Shown here in pieces: positions 53,221 through 62,530 of a DNA stretch of 64,000 nucleotides. Both the position numbers and the translations under genes were made by a program. Location of the stretch: contig NZ_PSRT01000022.1 in NCBI RefSeq assembly GCF_004212635.1, forward strand, positions 1-64,000, in the 5' to 3' direction. The DNA comes from Bradyrhizobium genosp. SA-3. Lineage in GTDB: Bacteria > Pseudomonadota > Alphaproteobacteria > Rhizobiales > Xanthobacteraceae. Numbering within the stretch: the first letter of the stretch is position 1; every line of letters begins with the position of its first letter. The notes below the pieces were generated by a model. It was given only the letters and a program-made list of their open reading frames with translations. It did not search any database and was not told the DNA's origin.

Positions 53221-54000
53221 TCACCGGGCAGTCCAGCCGCCATCTACGGAGATTGCGGTGCCCGTAATCTGGTCTGCCGCGGCGGAGCACAGGAACGCGA
53301 CTGTGCCTCCAAGCTGCTCCGGAGAGGCAAAATCCAGAGACGGCTGCTTCTCGGACAGGAGCTCTTCGGCGGCTTCCTTTTGAGTGATGCCGCGTTGCGC
53401 CGCGATGTCGCTGATCTGCTTTTCGACCAGCGGCGTTCGCACCCAGCCGGGACAAACCGCATTGCAGGTCACGCCGCTTCCGGCGGTCTCGAGGCCAACC
53501 ACCTTGGTCAGACCGACCAGCCCGTGCTTGGCCGCGACATAGGCGGCCTTGTGGGTTGAAGCGACAAGGCCGTGCGCGGAGGCGATGTTGACGATCCGCC
53601 CCCAGCGTTGCTTTTTCATCTGCGGCACCGCTGCCGCAATGCCATGGAACGCGGCTGACAGATTGATGCCGAGGATTGCGTCCCACTTGGTCGCGGGGAA
53701 TTCTTCCACCGGCGCCGTGAACTGGATGCCAGCATTGTTCACCAGGATGTCGAGGCGTCCGAATTTCTCGACCGTCGAGGCAATCAATCCGCGCACGGCG
53801 TCTCCCTTCGACATGTCGGCGCCGTCGTAGACGGCACGCATGCCGTGGTCGCGTTCGATGCCCTTGCGAATCGCCTCGATCTCGCCGGCATCGCCGAAGC
53901 CGTTCAACACCAGATCGGCGCCGAGCCTTGCCAGTTCTCTGGCGATCCCCAGCCCAATACCGCTGGTCGATCCGGTGACGATCGCTACCTTGCCCCTCAT
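53221..54000 (-). CDS. bdhA: D-3-hydroxybutyrate dehydrogenase
   Basis: The 259-residue short-chain dehydrogenase has TGSTSGIGLGIA (cofactor loop), NNAG, the catalytic Ser in NIASAHGLVAS and YVAAKHG. The lid segment VEKQISDIAAQRGI with its Gln and Lys residues is characteristic of D-3-hydroxybutyrate dehydrogenase. It oxidises D-3-hydroxybutyrate, the monomer of polyhydroxybutyrate, to acetoacetate with NAD. Downstream of it are efflux genes, and upstream a patatin and acetoacetate decarboxylase on the same strand. Confidence 0.92.
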   Translation of the reverse strand: MRGKVAIVTGSTSGIGLGIARELARLGADLVLNGFGDAGEIEAIRKGIERDHGMRAVYDGADMSKGDAVRGLIASTVEKFGRLDILVNNAGIQFTAPVEEFPATKWDAILGINLSAAFHGIAAAVPQMKKQRWGRIVNIASAHGLVASTHKAAYVAAKHGLVGLTKVVGLETAGSGVTCNAVCPGWVRTPLVEKQISDIAAQRGITQKEAAEELLSEKQPSLDFASPEQLGGTVAFLCSAAADQITGTAISVDGGWTAR

Positions 54001-54045
54001 GAGAATTCCTTTCGATGCTTTGAGAGATGAAAATCTGCCGGGAGC

Positions 54046-55221
54046 TCAATCGCGGCGATGAACGTCATGGGTGATGATGCCAAGTTCCGGTGACGGCGGG
54101 TCCAGACGGCTTGGATCGGCCAATGTGCGGCGGATGTCGTCCAACCCGCTCTGCCAATGTGCGCGCATCGCGCTCAGTCCGAATTCGTAGTCCCTGGAAT
54201 GACCCTCGTGGAGTTTGGTCTGATAGATCAAGTGGACGATGTTGTAGGAGCGATGGCGGGCCATCTCCGCGATCGCGCGGATTTCAGGATCGTCCTTGGC
54301 GCTTTCCGGCAGCTTCGCAATTGTCCGCTGCAACGCCTGGCGCATCTTCTGCATCCGCAGCGCCTGGTCCGTGACGGCGCGTGTGCGGCTCGAATACTGG
54401 ATGTCCTTCTGCCGGCTCGACACTTCCATCATGTCGTAGGGAACGCGGCCCCTGGCCGACCAGAGATCGATCTGGAATGTCAGCGTGTCACACGGCTCGC
54501 CGGACAACACCCGGGAAAGAGGCGTATTGGACACCACGCCGCCATCCCAGTAGTGCTCGCCCTCAATTTCGACGGCGGGGAATCCAGGCGGCAGCGCGCC
54601 GGACGCCATAAAATGCTTCGGCCCCAGCCGGCGTTCGGCGGTGTCGAAATAGGTCAGGTTGCCGGTGCGAACGTTGACCGCGCCGACGCTGACGCGCACT
54701 TCACTCGAGTTCAACCGATCGAAGTCGACGAGCCGCTCGAGCGTTTGGTGCAATGGTGCCGTGTCGTAGAAGCTGGTTGCGGCATCGCCCGAGAACGGTG
54801 ACCAGAGCGGCGACGGGAAGCGCGGCTTGAAGAAGCCGGGCTGACCCTGGACCAGGGCCCTCGTCGCCGCCATCGCGTTGCGCACCGACTTGATGTCGAA
54901 CGCAAAGGGCAAGGCATTGGCCAACCCTTCGCCGGCGGGCCACTCGATCGAACGGGCACAGATGGTCTCCCAGAACTCGCGCAGCCGTGCCACGCGTTCG
55001 GCTTCCGGCGAGCCGGCGATGATGGCGGCATTGAGTGCGCCGATCGAAATGCCGGCCAGCAAGTTCGGCCGGATACCGGCCTCGTGCAGGCCCTCGTAGA
55101 CACCGGCCTGATAGGCCCCCAGCGCTCCGCCACCCTGCAGCACCAGGGCGACGACATCGTATGGCAGCGGCTTGGCCTGCGGCGTAACAGAACTGGATTG
55201 CTCGCGCATCACGTTCAACAT
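54046..55221 (-). CDS. patatin-like phospholipase/acyl hydrolase (DUF3734 type)
   Basis: The 391-residue protein has the patatin elements: glycine-rich oxyanion loop LQGGGALGAYQAGV near residue 28, nucleophile Ser in GISIGALNAAI (G-x-S-x-G) and catalytic Asp in WDGGVVSNTPL near 215. A C-terminal DUF3734-like part (RSYNIVHLIYQTKLHEGHSRDYEFG) follows. It would hydrolyse acyl esters. Its position between 3-hydroxybutyrate dehydrogenase and acetoacetate decarboxylase genes suggests it acts on polyhydroxybutyrate or its oligomers, but a phospholipase role is equally possible. ATG 55221 is chosen; the frame extends into the neighbouring gene. Confidence 0.87.
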   Translation of the reverse strand: MLNVMREQSSSVTPQAKPLPYDVVALVLQGGGALGAYQAGVYEGLHEAGIRPNLLAGISIGALNAAIIAGSPEAERVARLREFWETICARSIEWPAGEGLANALPFAFDIKSVRNAMAATRALVQGQPGFFKPRFPSPLWSPFSGDAATSFYDTAPLHQTLERLVDFDRLNSSEVRVSVGAVNVRTGNLTYFDTAERRLGPKHFMASGALPPGFPAVEIEGEHYWDGGVVSNTPLSRVLSGEPCDTLTFQIDLWSARGRVPYDMMEVSSRQKDIQYSSRTRAVTDQALRMQKMRQALQRTIAKLPESAKDDPEIRAIAEMARHRSYNIVHLIYQTKLHEGHSRDYEFGLSAMRAHWQSGLDDIRRTLADPSRLDPPSPELGIITHDVHRRD

Positions 55222-55252
55222 TTTGAAACTCCGATATTTTGAATGACCTCGA

Positions 55253-56053
55253 TCAACCCGCATTCGTCTCGGCCAGGATTCCGGACCGCGCCCCGTGGCG
55301 CCGTACCGTCTCGCCCGGGGCCAGATAATCGTGGACCACGGTGCCAAGCCCGAGGGTGAGGTCGGCGACGATGTGCTTGGCCGACAGGACCTGAAGCACT
55401 GGTAGCTCGGCGACGGGAGCTAGCGCATGCGAACACAGATCCAGCGCAGCCGGACCGGTCCAGGCGCCTTTCACGGTGATGTCTTCAAGGTGGTAGCGCA
55501 CCAGTTCGCAGATGCGCGCCGTGCCGTCGACGTCGGGGATGATCTTGAGCAGGAAGTTGGGGGCCGCGAGCTTCCTGGCTTCGGCAGCCGCCTCGAGCGT
55601 GCGATGCTTATACCCCATGGTGCCGGTGGCGACGCGAACCGAACCGTAGTTCAAGGTTCCGACCAAGGTGTCGATCTCGACGGCGAGCTTCGGCTGCGCC
55701 AGCTTCTTGGGAAAGCCCCAAATTTCACGCCCGCCTGCAATGGGCGGATGATCGTTGAGGAACATCTGGTGGGTGAAGCTGCCGGCTTCGCCGTGGTAGG
55801 ACACCGGAATGACCTGACCGCTCTCGGTGTAGTCGCCGAAGCCGGTTGAGTCCGGCATGCGGATGAACTCGTAGTTCACGACCGGCTCGGTGAGCTCAAG
55901 CGGTGCCGGCACCAACCGTCGCAGCGCCTCGGGGTCGGTCCGGTATTGGATGATGAAATATTCGCGGTTGACGAAGCGGTAGGGGCCGGGTGGAAAGGCC
56001 GGGTTGGCCAGCGGCATGGCGAACGCCGTCGCGCGCACGGTCTCGTGTTTCAT
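55253..56053 (-). CDS. adc: acetoacetate decarboxylase
   Basis: The 266-residue protein matches acetoacetate decarboxylase: [25 protein letters not shown], then [21 protein letters not shown] and [16 protein letters not shown]. The first Lys of the PKK pair is the Schiff-base residue. It converts acetoacetate to acetone and CO2. The length is typical (about 245-270). The start at 56053 gives [25 protein letters not shown]; the frame runs on to 56131. It lies 31 bases before the patatin gene, so one operon is likely. Confidence 0.92.
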   Translation of the reverse strand: MKHETVRATAFAMPLANPAFPPGPYRFVNREYFIIQYRTDPEALRRLVPAPLELTEPVVNYEFIRMPDSTGFGDYTESGQVIPVSYHGEAGSFTHQMFLNDHPPIAGGREIWGFPKKLAQPKLAVEIDTLVGTLNYGSVRVATGTMGYKHRTLEAAAEARKLAAPNFLLKIIPDVDGTARICELVRYHLEDITVKGAWTGPAALDLCSHALAPVAELPVLQVLSAKHIVADLTLGLGTVVHDYLAPGETVRRHGARSGILAETNAG

Positions 56054-56127
56054 CGTGGTGAGCTCCAGGTTGGTCGATGGCGAGCGAGCCGCGCTCCTGG
56101 GTGAGAAGCGCGGCCCATATGCGTGAG

Positions 56128-57336
56128 TCACTGCACGTCAGTGACATGCTCTGGATTGGCCGACGCCAGGGCAGCAGCACGCTCGGCCCGCGGTGGATAG
56201 ATCCACACCGTGTTGATTTCCTGCTTGGTCTTTTTTGCCACGTCGCCGACCATCTCGACTTTCCGCTCCCAGCCTCGCGTGAACAGCGCGCCGGCTTCTC
56301 CGAGGTCGAGACAGGTGACGTAGGCCTTCTGGTGATATGGCTTGGTCGGGACACCCAGGAGCTCGGCGGCGGCATTGTTGCCGGCAAAGGCGCCCATCCG
56401 CGTGGCGTGCTGGCACGACATCAGCGCATAGTTGCCGACATCATCGCATGCCGCGCGAGCGGCATCTCCGGTGGCAAAGACGCCGGGCACCGAGGGTACG
56501 CGTAAGTCGCGGTCGACAAGCAGCCGGCCGAAATTGTCGCGCTCGGCGGGGATCTGCTGGGTCAGCGGGGCGGCGCGAAAGCCAGCTGCCCAGATCACGG
56601 TCTCGGCTTCGATGCGTTCGCCGTCGGAAAGCGTGATGCCAGATTTGTCGAGCGCCGCGACGCCGGTACCGAGCCTAGTCTCCACGCCGAGCTTACGCAG
56701 TGCGTTCTCAATGACAGGCCGGGGACCTTCGCCCATATCGGGCGCGATCGCACTGTTTCGATCGACGATGATGACGCGCGGCTTGGCATCCTTGCCAAGG
56801 ATCGCACGAAGTCGTGCGGGCATCTCCGTCGCCGCCTCGATGCCCGTGAACCCGCCGCCGGTAACGACGACCGTGTCGCGCCCGTTCCTTGCCGGCCGAT
56901 CGGCCAGACTGTGAATGTGCCGGTCGAGAGCAATCGCATCGTCGAGATTGTCGACGCTGAAACCGTGCTCGGCGAGGCCAGGAATGTTCGGCCGGAATAG
57001 CCGGCTGCCGGTAGCTACGACCAGCCGATCGTAAGAGAGCGTCTTTCGCGCGCCCTTGCCGGCGACGACGTCCACGGTGCGGGCTTTGGCGTCGATTGTC
57101 TCGGCGCTGCCTCGTACGTAGACAACGTCGATGGCTTTGAGGACGTCGTGAAGAGGTGCGGTCAGGGTCTCAGGCTTCGGTTCGTAGAGCCGCGGGCGAA
57201 TCACCAGCGTCGGCTCTGGCGCAACCAGCGCGATCTCGAGCTCCTCGGGCGAAACGCCCTGGATGTCGCGCAGGCGGGCAGCAGAAAGTGCGGCGTACAT
57301 ACCGGCGAAACCGGCGCCTATGATAACTATTCGCAT
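56128..57336 (-). CDS. NDH-2-like NAD(P)/FAD-dependent oxidoreductase
   Basis: The 402-residue flavoprotein has an N-terminal FAD Rossmann ([17 protein letters not shown]), a second NAD(P) Rossmann ([16 protein letters not shown]) near residue 160 and the [11 protein letters not shown]-contact segment near 290. It resembles type II NADH:quinone dehydrogenases and their relatives, but lacks a clear C-terminal membrane helix. It may recycle NADH from the neighbouring dehydrogenase; this is inference. It is the first gene of the minus-strand run down to 50360. Confidence 0.86.
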   Translation of the reverse strand: MRIVIIGAGFAGMYAALSAARLRDIQGVSPEELEIALVAPEPTLVIRPRLYEPKPETLTAPLHDVLKAIDVVYVRGSAETIDAKARTVDVVAGKGARKTLSYDRLVVATGSRLFRPNIPGLAEHGFSVDNLDDAIALDRHIHSLADRPARNGRDTVVVTGGGFTGIEAATEMPARLRAILGKDAKPRVIIVDRNSAIAPDMGEGPRPVIENALRKLGVETRLGTGVAALDKSGITLSDGERIEAETVIWAAGFRAAPLTQQIPAERDNFGRLLVDRDLRVPSVPGVFATGDAARAACDDVGNYALMSCQHATRMGAFAGNNAAAELLGVPTKPYHQKAYVTCLDLGEAGALFTRGWERKVEMVGDVAKKTKQEINTVWIYPPRAERAAALASANPEHVTDVQ

Positions 57337-57460
57337 GTGATCTATTCCCTTGGTTTGATTTTCTCGGCGCTAGGCGCGTCACCGCGGCCGCTTCACATTG
57401 GCGGCACACTCCCTGCAGTCGACGACGACCCGAATATGTGAAACGAAGACCTTCGGATGC

Positions 57461-57790
57461 TTACGGAGGGCAGTTCGGTATTAACGACGTCGGCCCCGGG
57501 CCTTCACACGCCGCGCGGCAGCCCGTGGAGGGCAGCCGCCAGTCGCGGCGAAAGGCAACGAGCTGAGCGGCGTTCGGACTCCCGTCCTGATGGGGGACCT
57601 GGGCGCCAGCCGTGGCCATGATGGAAATTACGGGATTGGTTCCTTGCACGGACTGCGCCGGAATTTCCACCTCCTCCCCCGTCGCTGAAGTGAAGCGAAT
57701 ACCCAACGAAAGTCCGTACACGAGTGCCATCACGAGGCCTTTCCGTCGTGATGTGATTACAAGCCGGTTGACGAAGTTCTTCCAGATCAT
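57461..57790 (-). CDS. small hypothetical protein, paralogue of the gene at 60035
   Basis: The 109-residue product starts MIWKNFVNRLVITSRR, then VYGLSLGIRFTSATGEE. It matches the first 45 residues of the gene at 60035 (MVSKNGVSSLAITPRR ... VYGTSLTVRF). After residue 45 the two diverge. I know no family. The gene lies beside a decayed AraC fragment (57843), while its paralogue lies beside an intact one, so both came from duplication of an AraC-plus-small-gene unit. It may be translated or decaying. Confidence 0.5.
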   Translation of the reverse strand: MIWKNFVNRLVITSRRKGLVMALVYGLSLGIRFTSATGEEVEIPAQSVQGTNPVISIMATAGAQVPHQDGSPNAAQLVAFRRDWRLPSTGCRAACEGPGPTSLIPNCPP

Positions 57791-57842
57791 GTCGGTCTCC
57801 GTCCGTTGGGGGCGTGGGCACCCTCATGATCTACCGGACCGG

Positions 57843-58126
57843 AGCTGCAACTGCGCCAGAGCGATTGCTGTACCTGCAGAGCGATTGCTGCTACTGCGGC
57901 GTCCTCGCCAATCGCTCGGCGTTTCACCGGTCAATCGTCTGAGCGCCGAAGGCCGTGAAGGCGCAGCCAGGCGCAACGGCAACCGGCGCCACCGTGTTGG
58001 GATCGCACAGCATTGTCGTGGCCTCATCGAGCCGGTGCTGGCGCAGCCAGGCATGAGGTGAAAGCCCCATGAGGTGAAAACCCGGTGCTTTCCTTGCACG
58101 GCAGAAGTGGAAACGCGACGGGGCGG
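57843..58126 (-). pseudogene. decayed AraC-family regulator, C-terminal DNA-binding remnant
   Basis: The stretch matches, on the minus strand, the last 200 or so bases of the AraC gene at 60324 plus its downstream flank. Shared blocks include AGAAGTGGAA.CGCGAC, CGAGCCGGTG.TGGCGCAGCC, AGGCATGAGGTGAAAGCCC and the double CAGAGCGATTG downstream. It has frameshifts, and a small tandem copy of ATGAGGTGAAA (near 58053-58080). The effector-binding part is absent. It cannot make a regulator. Confidence 0.75.
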
Positions 58127-58187
58127 TCAGGCGAACGTCGCCCTCTGTTTCAGGTGGCTGCTTATATCTAGGAGCAAACTTTGCTGC

Positions 58188-59969
58188 TCACTCGGGGAGC
58201 CCAGCCCTTTGCAGGCCATCGGCGAACGTCGCGAGATCCTTCGGCCGGCGGATGGGGAGCCAATCCGCAAGATTGGAGAGGCGCAACGTGGGATCAAGCT
58301 GGCGCAAATGATTCATTGCTCGTTGGGCCTCGCCCTGATGGCCCGCAAGCGCTTGGCTCGCCGCGACGATGCCGACGACCATCAGGAAGCTAGGCAAATG
58401 CCGAAATGCCTTCTCCGCCAATGAAGACGCAGTATCAAAACGTCCCGCAAACAGGTGCGCCATCGCCATTCCCGCCTGCATTCGATACATCTCGGGGTCG
58501 AGCGGGCTCAAACGCATTGCGCGATCGAAGTACTCTGCGGCGCCGTCCGGTTCGCCGTTCCAGACTCTCAAGAACCCGCCAAGGAACCAAGCAGACGCGA
58601 GGTTCGGATTGAGAACGAGCGCCTTGTCGGTCAGGTCGATGCTGCCGTCGAGGTCGCCGGCGAGATGGCCGAGCGCATGGCCGCTTCGCGTAAGTGCGAC
58701 GGCATCGTCTTCGCCCAGTTCGACGGCCCGACGGCCCAATCGGGCTCCCTCTGCGATCTCCTGCAATGGATTGGTCATCCAACCGTTGACTTTGCGCCAA
58801 AAATGGCACCACGCCGCCATCGCGTAGGCTGACGCGAAATCCGGATCGATCTGTAGCGTCTGATAGAATTGGCTCAGCGCCTCGTCGGTTGCATCCCTGG
58901 TTCCCCGATTCAAGTTCGCCCGTCCACGCAGGTAGTAGTCGTAGGCGTCGAGGCTGTCGGTCGGCTTGTGTTTTGCGCGCTCGATCTCGGCCTGCTCTAG
59001 CTTCGGTGCGATTTCGCCCACGACGCGCGCCGTGACCTGGTCCTGCAGATCGAAGATATCTTCCTGTCCGCCGTCAAAACGCTCTGCCCAAAGATGTACC
59101 CCCGTTGGGGCATCGATGAGTTGTGCTGTTATACGAATACGGTTCGCCGCCTTGCGCACACTCCCTTCAAGGACATAGCGCACACCCAAGTCGCCGCTTA
59201 CTTGCTTCACGTCAACAGCCCGGCCTTTGTAGACGAATGACGAATTGCGAGCGATCACGAAAAGCTGACGAAATCGCGACAACGCCGTGATGATGTCTTC
59301 GACGATGCCATCGGCAAAGTACTCCTGCTCAGGATCACCGCTCATATTCTGAAACGGCAAGACCGCAATCGATGGCTTGTCGGGCAATGACAATCCGGGC
59401 GCAACCGGTGTCGCAGCTCCCCTCAACACAGTTGCCTTTGCGGCATCTCCGAACAGAAGCGAGTAAATACGCATCGGCTCAGCGATGTTCTTGAGTTTGG
59501 TCTCACCAAGATCGCTGATTGCAAGATCGAACCGCGATTTCACCTGCCGGTACGCATCTTCCGAAAGACATATAGCTCCAGGTTGAGCAACACCCTCCAG
59601 GCGCGCCGCGATGTTGACCCCGTCACCCATCAGGTCACCGTCACTTTCCTCGACAACATCGCCGAGATGAATTCCAATGCGAAATTCAATGCGCCGCTCC
59701 GGCGGCAGACCGGCATTGCGCTCGGTCATTGAGTTCTGAATCTCGATGCCGCAACGGACCGCTTCGACGACACTCCTAAATTCCACAAGGGCTCCATCGC
59801 CGGTCCGCTTCACGACGCGTCCGCCGTGGATGGCGATCGTCGGATCAATCAGGTCGCTTCGAAGTGCCCGCAGCCTTGCCAACGTGCGGTCCTCGTCCGC
59901 TCCGGTCATTCGACTGAACCCGACGACGTCCGCCGCGAATATCACAGCAAGCTTTCTATACTCAGTCAT
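58188..59969 (-). CDS. class III adenylate/guanylate cyclase with TolB/TPR-like C-terminus
   Basis: The 593-residue protein starts with a class III cyclase domain (residues 5-165): FAADVVGFSRM carries a metal Asp, VKRTGDGALVEF the second, and DGVNIAARLEG the catalytic Asn and Arg. A linker follows, then a TolB-like N-domain (IAVLPFQNMSGDPEQEYFADGI, about residue 200) and tetratricopeptide-like repeats (about 340-560). There is no membrane helix. This fusion is abundant in rhizobia; substrate and inducing signal are unknown. It lies between the two copies of the AraC/small-gene unit. Confidence 0.88.
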   Translation of the reverse strand: MTEYRKLAVIFAADVVGFSRMTGADEDRTLARLRALRSDLIDPTIAIHGGRVVKRTGDGALVEFRSVVEAVRCGIEIQNSMTERNAGLPPERRIEFRIGIHLGDVVEESDGDLMGDGVNIAARLEGVAQPGAICLSEDAYRQVKSRFDLAISDLGETKLKNIAEPMRIYSLLFGDAAKATVLRGAATPVAPGLSLPDKPSIAVLPFQNMSGDPEQEYFADGIVEDIITALSRFRQLFVIARNSSFVYKGRAVDVKQVSGDLGVRYVLEGSVRKAANRIRITAQLIDAPTGVHLWAERFDGGQEDIFDLQDQVTARVVGEIAPKLEQAEIERAKHKPTDSLDAYDYYLRGRANLNRGTRDATDEALSQFYQTLQIDPDFASAYAMAAWCHFWRKVNGWMTNPLQEIAEGARLGRRAVELGEDDAVALTRSGHALGHLAGDLDGSIDLTDKALVLNPNLASAWFLGGFLRVWNGEPDGAAEYFDRAMRLSPLDPEMYRMQAGMAMAHLFAGRFDTASSLAEKAFRHLPSFLMVVGIVAASQALAGHQGEAQRAMNHLRQLDPTLRLSNLADWLPIRRPKDLATFADGLQRAGLPE

Positions 59970-60034
59970 GCCCGACGCCTCAGAATAAAGTATATTTCAG
60001 GGTTGCGCTCGATCGGCGAAAGGCGCCGAGCGCT

Positions 60035-60223
60035 CTATGGCTGAGACGAACAATTCAGCATTGACGACGTTTGCATGACGCTTTCACTGCCGCGCGGCAG
60101 CCAGCCGTCGCCCGCTCCGGAGATGAAGCGAACGGTCAACGACGTTCCGTATACGTCTGCGGTCGTGACGACTCTCCGTCGCGGTGTAATTGCAAGGGAG
60201 CTGACGCCGTTCTTCGAAACCAT
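60035..60223 (-). CDS. small hypothetical protein, paralogue of the gene at 57461
   Basis: The 62-residue product, starting at ATG 60223, reads MVSKNGVSSLAITPRRRVV and then VYGTSLTVRFISGAGDGWL. It aligns with the start of the gene at 57461, and the flanking DNA aligns too. The two differ enough to show that the duplication is not recent. Conservation of the reading frame between copies argues for a real gene. The function is unknown. Confidence 0.5.
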   Translation of the reverse strand: MVSKNGVSSLAITPRRRVVTTADVYGTSLTVRFISGAGDGWLPRGSESVMQTSSMLNCSSQP

Positions 60224-60323
60224 CGTTGTCTCCGTGGATCGTAGTCGTGGACACAGCGATGATCTAGCGAACCAGGCTTGCAACTGCCCCAGAGCGATTG
60301 ACACGATTGCAGAGCGATTGCTG

Positions 60324-61277
60324 CTACCGCGTTCGTCGCCGCCAATCACTCGGGGTCTCGCCGGTCAGCTTCCTGAACGCCGCGGCGAAAGCGGTTTGCG
60401 AGGAATAGCCAAGCGCGGCTGCGACCGACACGATCGATTCGTTGCTGTCACGCAGCATGTTCATGGCCTGCTCGAGCCGGTGTTGGCGCAGCCAGGCATG
60501 AGGTGAAAGCCCAGTGCTCTCCTTGAAGGCACGGCAGAAGTGGAAGCGCGACAGACCGGCTTCCGAAGCGAGCGCTGCGAGCGAGACATCCGCATCGCTG
60601 TCTGAATGCAGACGCTCGATGGCGCGGCGCAGCGCTGTTGGCGACAAACCGCCGATGACAGGCTGTGTCGCGACAGGTGAACCCGCATGCGCGGCCAGCA
60701 GGCGTGTCGCCAGCAGATCTGTCAATTGCTGCCTGAACAGCGCATCCAGCGCGGCACTGCCTTCCAGTACATCTGCCGCGCTCAAGAGCAAGCGGGATGT
60801 GATGGGATCGGGATGCGCCGATCGATCCATCAGATCCGCTGCGGAAGCGGTGCCGGCTTCCAGCGCAACGCGCTCGAGCGTTGTCTGTGGAAGATAGAGG
60901 TGGATCACGTTCAAGGATTCAGGAATGTCCCAGCGCGACGTCGAGCCGGCCGGGATGACCGTCACAGTGCCGGGACGCGCCGTTCCGATCACGACCGATT
61001 TCCCGGTGCGCCGCTCGAAGCGCAGCGAGCCCGAGGGGAAGGTCATGAGGACGTGGTCGGCCATCGGCGCGACGACGTCGTGCAGCGCGGCATGTTTCCA
61101 ATACGCGATCACGCCGCTCGAGGGATCAGAGGCCATGTGAACAGGCGCCATCTTGAGCACGCGCGCCATTTCCGCATCGGCGTGAGGGGCCCCGCCGGTC
61201 GGCACGTCGCGCGGGTTCGCCTCGGAAGTATCCGGCTGGTCCTGCGAAGGATCGCGCAGGATTGGCTTGGAGCTCAT
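60324..61277 (-). CDS. AraC family regulator, copy 2
   Basis: The 317-residue regulator has a cupin-like N-terminal effector domain (about residues 30-190, with VIPAGSTSRWDIPESLNVIHLYLP) and a C-terminal pair of helix-turn-helix motifs (DVSLAALASEAGLSRFHFCRAFKESTGLSPHAW, then IVSVAAALGYSSQTAFAAAFRKLTGETP; quoted by core). It is a paralogue of copy 1 at 61334, nearly identical in the DNA-binding part and more diverged in the effector part. The frame extends to 61355, overlapping copy 1; ATG 61277 is preferred. Confidence 0.88.
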   Translation of the reverse strand: MSSKPILRDPSQDQPDTSEANPRDVPTGGAPHADAEMARVLKMAPVHMASDPSSGVIAYWKHAALHDVVAPMADHVLMTFPSGSLRFERRTGKSVVIGTARPGTVTVIPAGSTSRWDIPESLNVIHLYLPQTTLERVALEAGTASAADLMDRSAHPDPITSRLLLSAADVLEGSAALDALFRQQLTDLLATRLLAAHAGSPVATQPVIGGLSPTALRRAIERLHSDSDADVSLAALASEAGLSRFHFCRAFKESTGLSPHAWLRQHRLEQAMNMLRDSNESIVSVAAALGYSSQTAFAAAFRKLTGETPSDWRRRTR

Positions 61278-61333
61278 GGACGTGTCCTCGCTGTGGGGAG
61301 AAGCTTCGCTTACCGGTAGAACGATTGCGGTTA

Positions 61334-62281
61334 TTACTGCAGGCGTCTCCGCCAATCGCTCGGGGTTTCGCCGGTCATTTTCCTGAACGCCGCAGCGAAG
61401 GCAGTCTGGGATGAATAACCAAGCGCGGCTGCGACCGAGACGACCGACGCGTCCGTGTCCCGCAACATGTTCATGGCCTGCTCGAGCCGGTGCTGGCGCA
61501 GCCAGGCATGCGGTGAAAGCCCGGTGCTTTCCTTGAAGGCGCGACAGAAGTGGAAGCGCGACAGGCCGGCATCCGAAGCGAGAGCTGCGAGGGAGACGTC
61601 GGCATCGCTGTCGGAGCGCAAGCGTCCGATGGCACGGAGCAGGACCTTCGGCGACAGCCCACCCATGGTCGGCTGGAACGCGATTGGCGAGCCGGTGTGC
61701 GCAGCCAGGACGCGTGTGGCCAGGAGCTCAGTCATCTGTTGCCTGAACAGTGTATCCAGGGGGCCATTGCCCTCCAGAACGTCGGCCGCGCTCAAGAGCA
61801 ATCGGGATGTAATGGGGTCGGGATACGCCGTTCGCACCAGGAGATCGGTCGGTGTGGCGGTCTCGGCGTCGTCGGCAACGCGCTGCAGCATTGCAGGGGG
61901 AAGATAGAGCTGAACGACATCAACAGGTCTCGGAATATCGTATCGGGCGCTCAATCCGGCCGGAATGATGACGACAACGCCATGACGACATGTTCCGACC
62001 TCAACCGATCTTCCTGACCGCCGCTCCATGCGCTGTACCACGCCGTTGTAAGCCATGATGACGTGGTGGCTCATGGGCTCGACGACGTCGTGCAATGGTC
62101 CATGTTTCCAGTGGGCGATCCCGGCACCGGAGGCGTCCAATGCCATGCGAAATGGTGTGGTCCCGAGCACGCGTGCCATCTCCGCATCGGGACGCCCCTC
62201 GGCAACGGGCACGTTGCTCTGGCGCGCCTCAGATGCGGCGGGCTGACCTTCCGAACAATCGTGCATGGCTTGCTTGCCCAT
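61334..62281 (-). CDS. AraC family regulator, copy 1
   Basis: The 315-residue regulator has the same layout as copy 2: effector domain with VVVIIPAGLSARYDIPRPVDVVQLYLP and two C-terminal helix-turn-helix motifs ending MTGETPSDWRRRLQ. The two copies are in tandem on the same strand. The similar DNA-binding parts suggest that they recognise the same or overlapping sites, while the different effector domains suggest different ligands. Targets are unknown; the ketone-body operon downstream is a candidate. Confidence 0.88.
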   Translation of the reverse strand: MGKQAMHDCSEGQPAASEARQSNVPVAEGRPDAEMARVLGTTPFRMALDASGAGIAHWKHGPLHDVVEPMSHHVIMAYNGVVQRMERRSGRSVEVGTCRHGVVVIIPAGLSARYDIPRPVDVVQLYLPPAMLQRVADDAETATPTDLLVRTAYPDPITSRLLLSAADVLEGNGPLDTLFRQQMTELLATRVLAAHTGSPIAFQPTMGGLSPKVLLRAIGRLRSDSDADVSLAALASDAGLSRFHFCRAFKESTGLSPHAWLRQHRLEQAMNMLRDTDASVVSVAAALGYSSQTAFAAAFRKMTGETPSDWRRRLQ

Positions 62282-62530
62282 CGACTTGTGCTCGCGTTGT
62301 GGCGCCCGGCGTCAGAACCAACGAAGCGCGACATTGCCGCCTCTGTGCTTCAACAATGACCGCAATTGCCCGCTGACGGAATCGTGCAGCAGTCCTGGTC
62401 TGGCAGGTTCGGCGGGTAGATTGACCTGTACCTTGGGATAGTACCGGCGGCGGGCGTATCACGTACAACCGCGTGAGCGAAGCGGGAGCTTTGAATAAGA
62501 TTGCACGAGGTCTGAAGGCTCAATACAGGG
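62282..62530. other. intergenic region, no gene seen
   Basis: About 250 bases between AraC copy 1 and the histidine kinase gene. It contains a short inverted CTCAATACAGGG / CCAGTCCTG region near 62519, but no convincing gene or terminator with a T run. Presumably it holds the AraC promoter. Confidence 0.4.
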
